Shown here: positions 25,978 to 35,454 of the stretch, piece by piece
Position numbering within the stretch: the stretch's first letter is position 1
How the letters are laid out: each line of letters opens with the position of its first letter
NCBI RefSeq assembly: GCF_902859935.1
Contig: NZ_CADIKI010000006.1
Location: 1 to 64,000 of the forward strand
DNA length: 64,000 nucleotides
DNA from: Paraburkholderia fynbosensis
Lineage (GTDB): Bacteria > Pseudomonadota > Gammaproteobacteria > Burkholderiales > Burkholderiaceae
Direction: 5' to 3'
Made by a program: the position numbers and the translations under genes
The notes under the pieces: generated by a model
Told to the model about the DNA's origin: nothing
Seen by the model: the letters and a program-made list of their open reading frames with translations, nothing else
Databases searched by the model: none

Positions 25978-26606
25978 GCCGCTCGGGGCAGCCGTTTGGT
26001 GCGGGCGCGCACAGTCCGAACGTTCGTTGGACCACCTGACAATTCGCCTTGCGCTCAATGAGTTAGGGCAATTGGCCGGGACTTGTCCACAAGGATATGA
26101 ACATTTTCTGTGGATAAGCCTGGCAGTGCGATGGCATTCTTTTGTGCCGTTGCCCCGTGCCTCGATGGTCGGCAAGCATGCCGAAGCGTTCGGACTGCGG
26201 ACGTCCCACGCGCTCCACAAAGTCCTCGCCGAAGTCCATTCCCCGGCCTTGGACGCATCGCCGATCAGCGATTTTCTCATCGCCCGGCGCGAGTCGCCGA
26301 CACCGTTCAGCGACCCGTGACCGATACCGCCGATCGATATGTGATCCCCAAAGAGGCCGCCGGCGACGGCAAACTGCTGGCGCTCGCAGGAAGAGCCGCG
26401 ACGCATCTGGGGTATGCGGCTGCGTCAACCTGGCATGGCTACGACTCGGCCGGCACCAGCAACACCTCCCCCGCACGCTCGCCCCTCGCCCGGCTCGCAA
26501 ACCGGGAAACGTTCACACCTGTCATCCACCTGTCGCTCGCATCGTCGGGAGAAGCTAAGATAAGCGCTGGCCTGGCGGGCCCGACGACGATATCAAGGAG
26601 ACGACG
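25978..26606. other. intergenic region with an inverted pair of DnaA-box-like sites
   Basis: No convincing gene in 629 bp; overlapping frames show no conserved sequence. Two DnaA-box-like 9-mers are present: TTGTCCACA (26083-26091) and TGTGGATAA (26109-26117, the reverse complement of the perfect TTATCCACA). They are inverted and 17 bp apart. GGAG at 26597-26600 serves the next gene. Confidence 0.4.
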
Positions 26607-27398
26607 ATGGAACGCTTCACGCCCGGACAACTCGATGAATACGCCGCAACATTCGAGCGAGACGGCATGGTCATCCTGCGGCGCCACTTTGCGAAGGCCA
26701 CGCTCCACGCATGGCGCGCGGCGTTCGCCCCGTTGCTCGAAGAACGCATTGCGTCGAACGCGACCGCCGTGCGCGGCGCGAACCGGCATTACATCACGCT
26801 GCCGTTTAGCGGCGTGTTCGCCGATGAAAGCATCTTCTGCGATCCGGACGTGCTCGGCATTGTCGAGCGAGTCGCGGGCGACGACCCCGTGATGTGCCAG
26901 CTTGCCACCGACACGCCGCTGAACGGCTCGACGTATCAGGATATCCATCGAGATACACCGGCCCTCTTCGATGGGATGCCGGAAACGCCTTCCTTCCAAT
27001 TGGCTGTCAACTTCCCCCTCTGCGACGTCACGCCGGAAAACGGTCCATTCGAGACCACACTCGGCACGCATCGTATGCGCTCGGAGGACGCGATGAATGC
27101 CTGGCAGGAAGGCCGCCTGCCGTTGCACGCGATTCCGATGGAGCTTGGCGATGTGATGATCCGCGACGTGCGCGCACTGCATCGCGGCACACCGAACACA
27201 ACCGACGAGCCTCGCCCGATGGTGGTGATCGGCTACAGCAGGAGCTGGTACTTCCGTCCCGAGGTGCACGTCGACGTGCCCGTCACGGTCGATGAACGAT
27301 TGAGTCCGCGCGCGAAGCGGCTGCTGCGCTACATGCCGCGGGTCGATCAGGCGGACGGCGCGTCGGCGCCCGAGCAGTACCGCAAATTCGCCTACTGA
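26607..27398 (+). CDS. PhyH-family Fe(II)/2-oxoglutarate dioxygenase
   Basis: A 263-residue protein of the phytanoyl-CoA-dioxygenase-like family. It starts with the typical FERDGMVILRRHF. The iron ligands are HxD in YQDIHRDTP near residue 112 and the distal His in RALHRGTPN near 190. The 2-oxoglutarate-binding Arg is expected in EPRPMVVIGYSR near 204. It hydroxylates a small substrate that cannot be named from sequence. The PhnY hydroxylase that partners PhnZ belongs to this superfamily, but nothing specific links this gene to that role. Confidence 0.75.
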   Translation: MERFTPGQLDEYAATFERDGMVILRRHFAKATLHAWRAAFAPLLEERIASNATAVRGANRHYITLPFSGVFADESIFCDPDVLGIVERVAGDDPVMCQLATDTPLNGSTYQDIHRDTPALFDGMPETPSFQLAVNFPLCDVTPENGPFETTLGTHRMRSEDAMNAWQEGRLPLHAIPMELGDVMIRDVRALHRGTPNTTDEPRPMVVIGYSRSWYFRPEVHVDVPVTVDERLSPRAKRLLRYMPRVDQADGASAPEQYRKFAY

Positions 27399-27485
27399 TC
27401 GCGCTGCCGTACCGTCTCGGCCCGCCGTTCAAAGCAGCGGAAATGCCGAGCGGGACTGTGACAGCCACCCTCTGGAGAAGCGTGT

Positions 27486-27989
27486 ATGCCCTCACGCCCC
27501 GACCCGCTCTTCGCCGTCGCCGAGCGGCTGATATTGAGCCTGTACGATGGCGGGGTATTGTCGCCCGCGGTGCTGCAACGTGTGATTGCCTCGCTCGCCG
27601 CGACCCGATGGGAGACTCGTTCCGACTCGCGTGCGAATGACCAACGCTCGTTGCCGGAAGTCGTGGTCTCGGTCATGATGCCCGGCAACGCACTCGACAA
27701 TGTCGATCAGGATTACGCGGCTGTGATCGACCATCTCGTCGGAGCGGCGAAGGAAACGGCACGGCCGGTCAGCGGCGACGACAGACGCGCTGCCGGCAAG
27801 CCGCGCAAACGGTCTGCGGCCCCGCAAATCGGGAACGACGATGCCCCGGAGTCCGAACTGCTTGAACAACTCGCAGGGACACGCGCTACGTCGAACAAAA
27901 AAGCGAAGCCATCTCGCGCCGGTCGCAATACTCAGGCGGGTTCCGGCTTCAACCCTCTGCAAAACGCGGCGCCCCCGAAGAAGCGGTGA
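27486..27989 (+). CDS. hypothetical protein
   Basis: A 167-residue protein. The N-terminal ~95 residues look folded (AVAERLILSLYDGGVLSPAV; LPEVVVSVMMPGNALDNVDQ). The C-terminus is a basic, low-complexity tail (RKRSAAPQIG, NKKAKPSRAGR, PPKKR). No family is recognised. It lies 87 bp after the dioxygenase gene on the same strand and may be co-transcribed. Confidence 0.45.
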   Translation: MPSRPDPLFAVAERLILSLYDGGVLSPAVLQRVIASLAATRWETRSDSRANDQRSLPEVVVSVMMPGNALDNVDQDYAAVIDHLVGAAKETARPVSGDDRRAAGKPRKRSAAPQIGNDDAPESELLEQLAGTRATSNKKAKPSRAGRNTQAGSGFNPLQNAAPPKKR

Positions 27990-28412
27990 CGACGGCGACT
28001 GAAACGCCTGTGGAGCCGACGCTCGCACTGGCGATCCTCAAAGGACATCCCACCGCTCGTTCGTTGCAGAAATGCAACGGCGATCAGATTCAATAGGGCA
28101 ACCTTGCGGTTCGGCAGAAGAAGTTCTGCGCAATTTTTTCCGCTTGCGCAATTCATTGATCCGGCTGGCAGAATCAGCGAGTACCCCACGCCCGGAGAAG
28201 ACACGGATCAATCGATTGACGGACGCCGAAAAAAACACGTTGCCGCAAAGAACTTTGGACTACTGGCATTTGAAATGCAGGAGAACCTATCACCAGCATG
28301 TGCGGGCGCTTCTGTCATCAATAACACATGCCCCCATTTTTTTTACCCAACGGCCCGCTTTAACGCTATCGTCTCACTGCAACCTGAATTCGTAGATCAA
28401 TGGGAGTTCCAC

Positions 28413-29744
28413 GTGTGGAATGGATTGATGTTTCGAGTAAGGAAACGCCGCAAGTTCATCGTCGGCCGCAAACACCCATATGTGCCCGGATTATCTCTAG
28501 GAATAAGCGCGCTGGTGTTGTGCTATCCGGCGGCCAGCTTTGCCGGCGTTGCGGTCCTGCGTCCGCCGCGCGAGGCGCTCTCCAGTGCCCCACTCGAAGT
28601 CACGATTCTCTATTCCGGTGATCAGCCGGACGGCTCGGAATACAACGTTCCCGCCCAATTGAAAGTCGCCGTTAGCAACATCGACGTCATACCGACTCCG
28701 TTGACGCTCACTCGCGATAGCGGCACACCCGATCACATCAAGCTGGCAACCGGCGATCTCAAAGCGGTCCGCTATAGCGGCACGTGGCCCAAATGGGCTC
28801 GCGGCGCGATGAAGATCGATATTCCCGATTTCGATGCTTCGCCCTCTTTCGTCATGCTCACCCGTCCGCCCAACTCCGGCAAAACGACGGAATTGGCTCA
28901 GTCGGCGGGCGCACCGGGCACGCCGGGGCAGGTGTCGACTATCGCGGAACAGCCCGCGAGCGCCTTCCCTGTTTCACCCGCGCCGGCGCCCGCCCGCGCC
29001 AATGCACCCTCGCCGGAGGTGACCAGTTTCCTGAGCCGTTTCTCCGCATTCGAACCGATGTATTTCGCCGATGGCTCGAATGGAGAGAACCTCGCGAAGT
29101 TTCAGTTGAGCTTCAAGTTCCGCATGGTCATACCGGACGACCCGCGCTCGAAACGTTTCGTCGACAACCTGTACTTTGGGTACACGCAAACTTCGTTGTG
29201 GGATCTCGGCGAGTACTCCGCGCCCTTCCGGGACACGAGCTACATGCCTCAATTGTTCTATTCTCTGGACGACACGGGTTGGAAGAGTTCGCTATTCAGC
29301 AAGATGGGCCTGATGGCCGGCTACGGTCACGAATCGAATGGCCGCGACGGTCCGGAATCGCGCGGCGTCGATATTTTGTTCGTGCGCCCCACGTGGGAGT
29401 TCGGCGACCTGAATGCCAACCATCTGACCGTGTCGCCGAAGTTCTATTACTACGTGCATATTGCGGGAGAGAACCACGATATCGCGGACTATCGCGGCTA
29501 CGTGGATCTATTGCTCAAGTACGGCAGTACCGATGGCTGGCAACTGGCCACCACGTTGAGAAAAGGCACGAAGTCGACGAAGGGGAGTATCGATACGCAG
29601 TTCACCTACCCATTGGCGAAGCTGATCAATAGCGCCTGGGGTGGCTATCTGTGGGTCGGGTTCTTCACGGGTTATGGCGAGGATATTCTCGACTACAACC
29701 AGCATCGGTGGATTGCGCGAATCGGGTATAGCATCACGCGGTAG
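28413..29744 (+). CDS. outer-membrane phospholipase A (OMPLA/PldA-type) with N-terminal extension
   Basis: About 443 residues. A basic N-terminus leads into a signal peptide (GLSLGISALVLCYPAASFAG). Next comes a beta-rich region of ~100 residues (VAVLRPPREALSSAPLEVTI), a Pro/Ala linker, and the OMPLA barrel from about residue 205. The barrel carries YTQTSLWDLGEYSAPFRDTS and the catalytic His-Ser pair in GYGHESNGRDGPESRG, with the supporting Asn in FYYYVHIAGENHD. It hydrolyses phospholipids in the outer membrane. The start is GTG 28413 with GGGAG 6 bp upstream; ATG 28428 is an alternative. Confidence 0.85.
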   Translation: MWNGLMFRVRKRRKFIVGRKHPYVPGLSLGISALVLCYPAASFAGVAVLRPPREALSSAPLEVTILYSGDQPDGSEYNVPAQLKVAVSNIDVIPTPLTLTRDSGTPDHIKLATGDLKAVRYSGTWPKWARGAMKIDIPDFDASPSFVMLTRPPNSGKTTELAQSAGAPGTPGQVSTIAEQPASAFPVSPAPAPARANAPSPEVTSFLSRFSAFEPMYFADGSNGENLAKFQLSFKFRMVIPDDPRSKRFVDNLYFGYTQTSLWDLGEYSAPFRDTSYMPQLFYSLDDTGWKSSLFSKMGLMAGYGHESNGRDGPESRGVDILFVRPTWEFGDLNANHLTVSPKFYYYVHIAGENHDIADYRGYVDLLLKYGSTDGWQLATTLRKGTKSTKGSIDTQFTYPLAKLINSAWGGYLWVGFFTGYGEDILDYNQHRWIARIGYSITR

Positions 29745-29830
29745 TGAGCGGGTGTGAGAGCGTTCTGGCAGTAGAGACACGCCGTTGACCGGCTCCGGTT
29801 GCGGCCACACGTGCATAGCTATGCGAAAGA

Positions 29831-29856
29831 AAGGCCGCTCAATGAAGCGGCCTTTT
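29831..29856 (+). terminator. Rho-independent terminator after phospholipase A gene
   Basis: GGCCGCT and AGCGGCC form a stem with a short loop, flanked by AA on the left and TTTT on the right. This is a textbook intrinsic terminator about 85 bp after the stop. Confidence 0.85.
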
Positions 29857-30485
29857 CATATTGATAGGGATGCCAATCAAAAGAAACATGATCGGCGGTT
29901 CACCGAGTCAGTCACGGCGGCGTTCGCGGCGCGTGCCCTCGCGGCTTGCGCGCTGACGTCGGAGCCGCATGCGCCGACCGCTTGCAGGCCAATGTGGAGA
30001 CCGCCAGCTCGAGTGCGAGGCAGCGTTAATCAGAATGTGGGACGGATAATTTCAGAGCGGCGGGCCGGGTGAACAGTGACAGTGTGAGACGAACGCCCGT
30101 GAACCGCGCTACGCCCAAGCCCCGCGCAATCGCGAGTTCCACCACACAAGCTCGCGCGGCGGGTTCCGCGTTATCGTTCGGTCATTTATTCCGCTCGGGC
30201 GTGATGCCATTTGCATCGAAGGCATGGCGCTATTGCCCACGAGCATGTCAAAAAACGGGCCTCGACATGCCCCGCCGTCCCGTTCCTGGTCAATTCATCT
30301 CCGCTTGCCGGTCCACCGACAACAACTCCGACGCGCACACTCACTGAACGCCGCACTCAATGCTCTGTGAACGAACAGACGCGCACACAACAGCACTTTT
30401 CTCTAGAGTTGAAGGGTTGCCCGTCAATCCTGACCGGCGACATTCCGCTGATTTTGCAGCGTAATTTCAACATTAGGGAAAACCA
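29857..30485. other. intergenic region upstream of the signalling operon
   Basis: No gene is supported in 629 bp; short frames lack conserved sequence. The 3' part (30340-30480) becomes AT-richer and should contain the promoter of the following operon. AGGGA lies 6 bp before the ATG at 30486. No operator could be assigned. Confidence 0.45.
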
Positions 30486-31712
30486 ATGAAAACTTCTGTT
30501 CTCAAGGAAGTGTCGACTAATTCCGAACAGCACGCCGGTCTGAATTTGCATCTGAATTGCGCAACGCTGGCACTCAAACACACCATCCACCCGGAACAAA
30601 TCCGGGATAACCTGCCCGCGGGTCATGGCGGAGTGGGCTTTTTGTTTCACGCTACGGACTGGGATACGCTTTCCTTTTCTTTTCACAATGTCAAGCATCG
30701 GAACGCATCATTTGAAGAGGAGCTTTGGAATACCAAGCCTTTTATTGCGTCGCCGATCTATTCCGGATCCCAGGTCATCGGAGCGAATATCGCCTGTCCG
30801 GTGCCGCTCGAAATGTGGCTTGGCAGCCCGCGCGGCATCAAGCGGTTCCGGGAGACGCAATTTTTTCCGGCTCTCGAACTGGCGCGGCAAGCAGGTCTGA
30901 ACATGGTGGCGATGGGCGCGTCCACGCCGTACGCGTGCAACTATGGCGCCCTGCCGCGCCATACGAAGCCGCCCCACATCACCACGGGCCACGCGGCCAC
31001 CGCGGCGATGCTGAAGGACTGGGCGATCCATTGCTGCAACGAAGTCGACCTCGAATTCGGCAACACCAGGGTCGCCCTTTTCGGTGCGGCCGGACGGCTC
31101 GGCACGACCGTGGCCAAGTATCTGCTCTACAAGGATGCCCCGAAAGAACTGGTCCTGATCGACCTGCCGGACAAGCTGAATCTGCTCACCGAACAGGCCA
31201 AAGAACTGCTGGCGTCGGACCTGCTGGGCAAGTCGCGCGTGTCGGTGCACACTTTCAGCCCGGATACACCGCTGCCACAGTTTGACGGCGCGATCCTCGC
31301 GAGCAGCACCAGCGTGCCCTACCTCACCGCGTCCGACCTCAGACGCGCGCAGTTCTGGATCGACGACTCCCATCCCCGGGCGGCGAGCGTCGAGGCCGAA
31401 CTCGCCTCACGCGGCCAGACGCTATATATTGAGTGTTTCGCCCGTGGTCCCGCCGGACTCGACACCACCTTCCCGTTCAGGCTGCCGTCCGCGCGCGACT
31501 GCTATACCTGCTTCGCCGAAGGCTACTCCGCCTGGCAGGAAGGCATTGCGTCCGATTTCATCATCGGCAGCCCGCCCGTGTGGTCGGTCTCTTATACTCA
31601 CGGTCTCTTGAAGAAGTACGGGTTTTCGGTCGGTCCTTTCCACGGGAAGAACGGCTCGCCGATCAGCCTCGAAACACAACAACGCAGCGACCCTGAACTG
31701 ATGGGGCCGTAA
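30486..31712 (+). CDS. long-chain acyl-ACP reductase (AAR)-like Rossmann protein
   Basis: A 408-residue protein. The N-terminal half contains SGSQVIGANIACPVPLEMWL and LARQAGLNMVAMGASTPYAC, followed by an NAD(P)-binding Rossmann core (TRVALFGAAGRLGTTVAKYL near residue 195). The C-terminal half contains CYTCFAEGYSAWQEGI. The order (GLN-GA(F/S) segment, TTGHAATAA, GAxGxxG, then CFAE) resembles cyanobacterial long-chain acyl-ACP reductase, which makes fatty aldehydes from acyl-ACP. Identity looks distant. It lies 16 bp before a CqsS-type sensor kinase gene. A role in making an acyl-derived signal is inference. Confidence 0.5.
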   Translation: MKTSVLKEVSTNSEQHAGLNLHLNCATLALKHTIHPEQIRDNLPAGHGGVGFLFHATDWDTLSFSFHNVKHRNASFEEELWNTKPFIASPIYSGSQVIGANIACPVPLEMWLGSPRGIKRFRETQFFPALELARQAGLNMVAMGASTPYACNYGALPRHTKPPHITTGHAATAAMLKDWAIHCCNEVDLEFGNTRVALFGAAGRLGTTVAKYLLYKDAPKELVLIDLPDKLNLLTEQAKELLASDLLGKSRVSVHTFSPDTPLPQFDGAILASSTSVPYLTASDLRRAQFWIDDSHPRAASVEAELASRGQTLYIECFARGPAGLDTTFPFRLPSARDCYTCFAEGYSAWQEGIASDFIIGSPPVWSVSYTHGLLKKYGFSVGPFHGKNGSPISLETQQRSDPELMGP

Positions 31713-31728
31713 AATCAACGGAGGCCTG

Positions 31729-34281
31729 ATGGCGATATCGCGCGAAAGCATGCGGGATATGCTTGAACGAAGCAGGTTTGCAATTCGATGGGGGGGCGCA
31801 CTTGGCCTCGTGTGCCACCCCATCTATTACGTCGTGTGGACCTATATCCTGCCGCAGCCATACGACAATCTTCTGCTCCGGTTGAGCGCGGCGGTCATCT
31901 GTATTCCATTGCTTTTCCAGACGTACTGGCCAAAGCGGTTTAATCATTACCTGCTGATTTACTGGCATTGCGCGTTGATCTACGTATTGCCATTCGTTTG
32001 CACATTCCTTACCGTCAGGAATTCATTCTCCACGATGTGGATGATGACCGAAGTGATGATGGTCTTCATTCTGGCGCTATGTATCGACAATCCGCTTTTG
32101 CTGATCGCGTGTATCGGCATTGGCGCGCTGTCCGGCACGCTGGCGGCGGTCATCTCCTCGCCGGAGCCGATCGTGCTTGCCGCCAACGACAAGTCGAATC
32201 TCGCGGTGATGCCGGTGGTCGTTCTGTGCAGCGTGGCCTTCAGTCACGCGATCAGCAAAGGACGCATCTTCGTCGAAAAGAACCGCGCGCTCCAGGCGCT
32301 CGCAGGTTCCATCGCGCATGAAATGCGCAATCCTCTGAGCCAGTTGCGGCACGTTCTGGATCGCGTGGAAGAAGCGCTGCCCGTCGCCTCGGAATCCAGT
32401 CGCGCGCCAGCCTTGTCGCACGAGAATGCGGCTTCGCTGTATGGTCATCTCGCCCAGGGGCAGTTGTCGATCGAGCGCGGCCTGCGCATCATCGCCATGA
32501 CGCTCGACGAAGTCAGCGCAAAGCCCATCCGCTCGGACCGCCTGGTCCATCTGAATGCGGCGGCCACCACGCGCAAGGCGCTGGAAGAATACGGCTTCGA
32601 CGACGACAAGGCGCGCGACAAGGTCAGCCTCGTGGTAAAGGAAGATTTCGTCTTCAAGGTCGACGAGACGGTCTACCTGTTCACGCTGTTCAACCTCATC
32701 AAGAACGCGCTCTATCACATCGCCACACATCCGCTCGCGACGCTCACGCTCACCGTCGACAAACCATCCGTGATCGTTCGCGACACGGGCGCGGGCATTG
32801 CGCCCGAGATCCTGCCGCATCTGTTCGAGCCGTTTCGCACGGCGGGCAATTCAGGCGGCACGGGGCTGGGACTCGCGTATTGCCAGCGCGCGATGCGCGC
32901 GTTCGGCGGCACGATCGTCTGCCGCTCGGAACTCGGCAGCTTCACGGAGTTTGCGCTGCGCTTTCCGGTCGTCTCGAAGGACGAAGCCGACGACTACGAG
33001 CGCAAAATTTTCGAGCGCGCGGCGCCGGTCTTCCAGGGCAAGCGCATTCTCATCGTCGATGACGACGCCGGCCAGCGGGCAAGAACCCGTCGCGCGTTGA
33101 CGAAGGCGGGCGCCTATGTGAGCGAGGCGGAAAACGGCGAGATCGCGTTGACGACGCTGCGGCGTTCATCGCCCTATGATCTCGTGCTGATGGACATCAG
33201 CATGCCGGTGCTGGACGGCTATGCCGCCACCGAGCGGATTCGCGCCGACCACGCGTGTCCGAACCGCAGCGTGCTGATTGCCGCCTATACGGCCGAGCCC
33301 GGCAACGCGGTGCGCGTGCAAGCGCGGCGGGCCGGCATGGATGAAATCATCGGCAAGTCGGCCAGCGTGCAGGAATTGATCAGCGGGTTGCAGGCGCTCT
33401 TCGAGAACGGCAACCGCCACCACCTGAGCCAGCGATCCGACAGCTTCGCCGGCAAATCGATCCTGATCGCCGACGACGACACCTACAGCCGCCTGGTCTC
33501 TAAAGCGTATCTGGAACGCTGCGGGGCGACCGTCGTCGAGGCGGAACATGGTCAGGCCGTGCTGGCCTGTTTGCAGGAGGACGGTGTGATCGACGCGATC
33601 CTGATGGACATCAACATGCCGGGCATGAGCGGCGTCGAAACCGCCGTGTCGATTCGCGCGCGCACCGACGCGTATGCGCAGGTGCCGATCATTGCATTGA
33701 CGGGCCAATCCGGCATCGAGTCCGTGCAGGCGTGTCTCGCCGCCGGCATGAACGAAGTCATGATCAAACCCGTGCAGGCGGGCTCGCTTTACGCGTGCCT
33801 GACGAGACAGTTCGCGCTGCAACACGCATCGGACGCGCCGCATGCATCGGCGCAGCAGGATCTGCCGGCAACACCGGAGTCTACCGGCCAGCTTGCGCCC
33901 GTCCCCGATGGCGATCTGCTTGACGAGGAACACCTCGAAGAACTGGTCGCGCTCGATCTGCTCGACGAAACGTTCCTCAACGGTATCGAGCAGATTCGCT
34001 CGCTGATTGCGCGGCTTACCACGAGCGTCGCGGCGCTCGACATCAAGGCGACGCACAGCGCATTGCACGTCCTGCTGGGCGTCAGCGGCAATATCGGCGC
34101 CAAGGCGCTGCATCGATTCGCGCGGCAAATCTATCCGCGTGTGATTGACGGCGAATGGCCGTCGGAGCCCGACTGGCTCGCGCACATCGGCACGTTGGGC
34201 GGGCGTTCGGCCGACGCGCTGCAGAAGTATTATGCGTCGGCCAAAGCACGCCACGGTCATCCGGATGCGTTGAGCGATTAA
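31729..34281 (+). CDS. CqsS/LqsS-type membrane hybrid sensor kinase (HK-REC-REC-Hpt)
   Basis: 850 residues. Residues ~20-190 are six hydrophobic helices with the CqsS/LqsS receptor pattern (HPIYYVVWTYILPQPYDNLL; FLTVRNSFSTMWMMTEVMMV). The kinase follows, with H-box SIAHEMRNPLSQL (His ~197), N-box LFNLIKNALYHI, G-boxes VRDTGAGIAPEI and GGTGLGLAYC. Two receivers start near 437 (phospho-Asp in LVLMDISMP) and 577 (ILMDINMPGM). A C-terminal Hpt domain has its phospho-His in SALHVLLGVSGNIGA. CqsS receptors detect alpha-hydroxyketones, but here no CqsA/LqsA gene is adjacent. It is in an operon with the reductase-like gene upstream. Confidence 0.85.
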   Translation: MAISRESMRDMLERSRFAIRWGGALGLVCHPIYYVVWTYILPQPYDNLLLRLSAAVICIPLLFQTYWPKRFNHYLLIYWHCALIYVLPFVCTFLTVRNSFSTMWMMTEVMMVFILALCIDNPLLLIACIGIGALSGTLAAVISSPEPIVLAANDKSNLAVMPVVVLCSVAFSHAISKGRIFVEKNRALQALAGSIAHEMRNPLSQLRHVLDRVEEALPVASESSRAPALSHENAASLYGHLAQGQLSIERGLRIIAMTLDEVSAKPIRSDRLVHLNAAATTRKALEEYGFDDDKARDKVSLVVKEDFVFKVDETVYLFTLFNLIKNALYHIATHPLATLTLTVDKPSVIVRDTGAGIAPEILPHLFEPFRTAGNSGGTGLGLAYCQRAMRAFGGTIVCRSELGSFTEFALRFPVVSKDEADDYERKIFERAAPVFQGKRILIVDDDAGQRARTRRALTKAGAYVSEAENGEIALTTLRRSSPYDLVLMDISMPVLDGYAATERIRADHACPNRSVLIAAYTAEPGNAVRVQARRAGMDEIIGKSASVQELISGLQALFENGNRHHLSQRSDSFAGKSILIADDDTYSRLVSKAYLERCGATVVEAEHGQAVLACLQEDGVIDAILMDINMPGMSGVETAVSIRARTDAYAQVPIIALTGQSGIESVQACLAAGMNEVMIKPVQAGSLYACLTRQFALQHASDAPHASAQQDLPATPESTGQLAPVPDGDLLDEEHLEELVALDLLDETFLNGIEQIRSLIARLTTSVAALDIKATHSALHVLLGVSGNIGAKALHRFARQIYPRVIDGEWPSEPDWLAHIGTLGGRSADALQKYYASAKARHGHPDALSD

Positions 34282-34323
34282 CGGGGTGGCGCGAGTAGAA
34301 AGCCGACTGCGCGCGCCGCCTCA

Positions 34324-35454
34324 CTAGTCGCCGTCTTGCAGCCGTCCTTTCGGTTGGGTAAAGCCCATGGTGACCGTGGTCCCCTCGCCGAGCGTGGACT
34401 CGATCCGCAGGCAGCCGCCAAAAGACTGCATGATGCGGTTGCAGAAGATCATGCCCATGCCGTGACCGCCCGCGCCCGCGTACGTCGTGACGGGGTCCAG
34501 CAGCAGCCGCGCCTTGATCTCCGGCGCAATGCCGGGGCCGTTATCGCACATGCGGATCTCGGGCTCGGGGCTGTCCACCACTTCGAGGCGCAGTGAGGGA
34601 GCCGCCGCGCCTTCGAGCGCGCGCAGCCCATTGGAGAGCAGCGAAGACAGCACGAGCGCCACGCAATTGGGCATCGCGCGCACCACGAAATCGCCGCGCA
34701 CGTCGACCTGTATCCAGTCGCGCTGCGACCCGACGAACGGATAGGTGTCGAGCAGCGTCGCGATCAGGCGGCTCGCCCTGACCTCGCGAATGGCGCCCTC
34801 CTGCGCGGATTGCTGGCCGCCGCTTTTGTGCACCGTCTCCCAGAACGACGAGATGAGCGTGAGGCAATACTGTGCATTGTTCAGCATCGATCTGGCCGCG
34901 TGACCGATCTCCTGCTGGCGTTGCGGATCGTATTGCCCGGCCACGTCGGTTTCGACGGAGCGCGCAAACAGCGAGATCGTCGCGAGCGGCGTATTCAGTT
35001 CGTGCGCGAGGAACGCCAGCGTCTCGTCCATCGCCATGAGCCGCTGGTGGCGGGTTTCCCGCTCGGCGTAGCGCGCAATGGCCAGTTGCAGGACTTCACG
35101 AACCTTTTCCGTGCGCAGCGGTTTTTCGAGGATACGGAACACCTCGCCGTTATTGACCGTCTGCAACAGCATGTCCTTGTCGGCGTACGCGGTCACCAGG
35201 ATCCGCACGATCTGCGGATATTCCTGCGCCACCTGGCGCAGCAGGTCGTCGCCGTCGCGGCCAGGCATGCGGTAGTCGGTCACAAGGACGGCAATCTCGG
35301 CGCCGTGCTCGCTCAGCACGGCAATCGCCTCGTCCGCGCTCTGCGCGACGTGCACGCAGTAGTCCGCGCGGATCGCGCGGGCGAAGTGATTGCGCGACAA
35401 TTCCTCGTCATCGACGAAGAGGATGGAAAACGGGGGCTGCGTGGTATCGCTCAT
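34324..35454 (-). CDS. PhcR-like response regulator with C-terminal histidine-kinase module
   Basis: 376 residues. The N-terminal receiver (ILFVDDEELSRNHF; phospho-Asp in VLVTDYRMPGRDG; Thr in LVTAYAD; Lys in ILEKPLR) is followed by a kinase module (H-box FLAHELNTPLATISLF near residue 152; ATPase boxes MCDNGPGIAPEI and GGHGMGMIFCNRIM). This receiver-then-kinase order and sequence resemble PhcR of the Ralstonia Phc quorum-sensing system. The gene is convergent with the CqsS-like kinase gene, 42 bp apart. The start is ATG 35454, although an open frame continues upstream to 35829 without conserved sequence. Confidence 0.8.
   Translation of the reverse strand: MSDTTQPPFSILFVDDEELSRNHFARAIRADYCVHVAQSADEAIAVLSEHGAEIAVLVTDYRMPGRDGDDLLRQVAQEYPQIVRILVTAYADKDMLLQTVNNGEVFRILEKPLRTEKVREVLQLAIARYAERETRHQRLMAMDETLAFLAHELNTPLATISLFARSVETDVAGQYDPQRQQEIGHAARSMLNNAQYCLTLISSFWETVHKSGGQQSAQEGAIREVRASRLIATLLDTYPFVGSQRDWIQVDVRGDFVVRAMPNCVALVLSSLLSNGLRALEGAAAPSLRLEVVDSPEPEIRMCDNGPGIAPEIKARLLLDPVTTYAGAGGHGMGMIFCNRIMQSFGGCLRIESTLGEGTTVTMGFTQPKGRLQDGD

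Noticed and set aside
24007-26406. 799-codon open frame on the minus strand
   Set aside because: Antiparallel to the DedA-PAP2-LssY gene, with strongly biased Arg/His/Gln composition and no family similarity.
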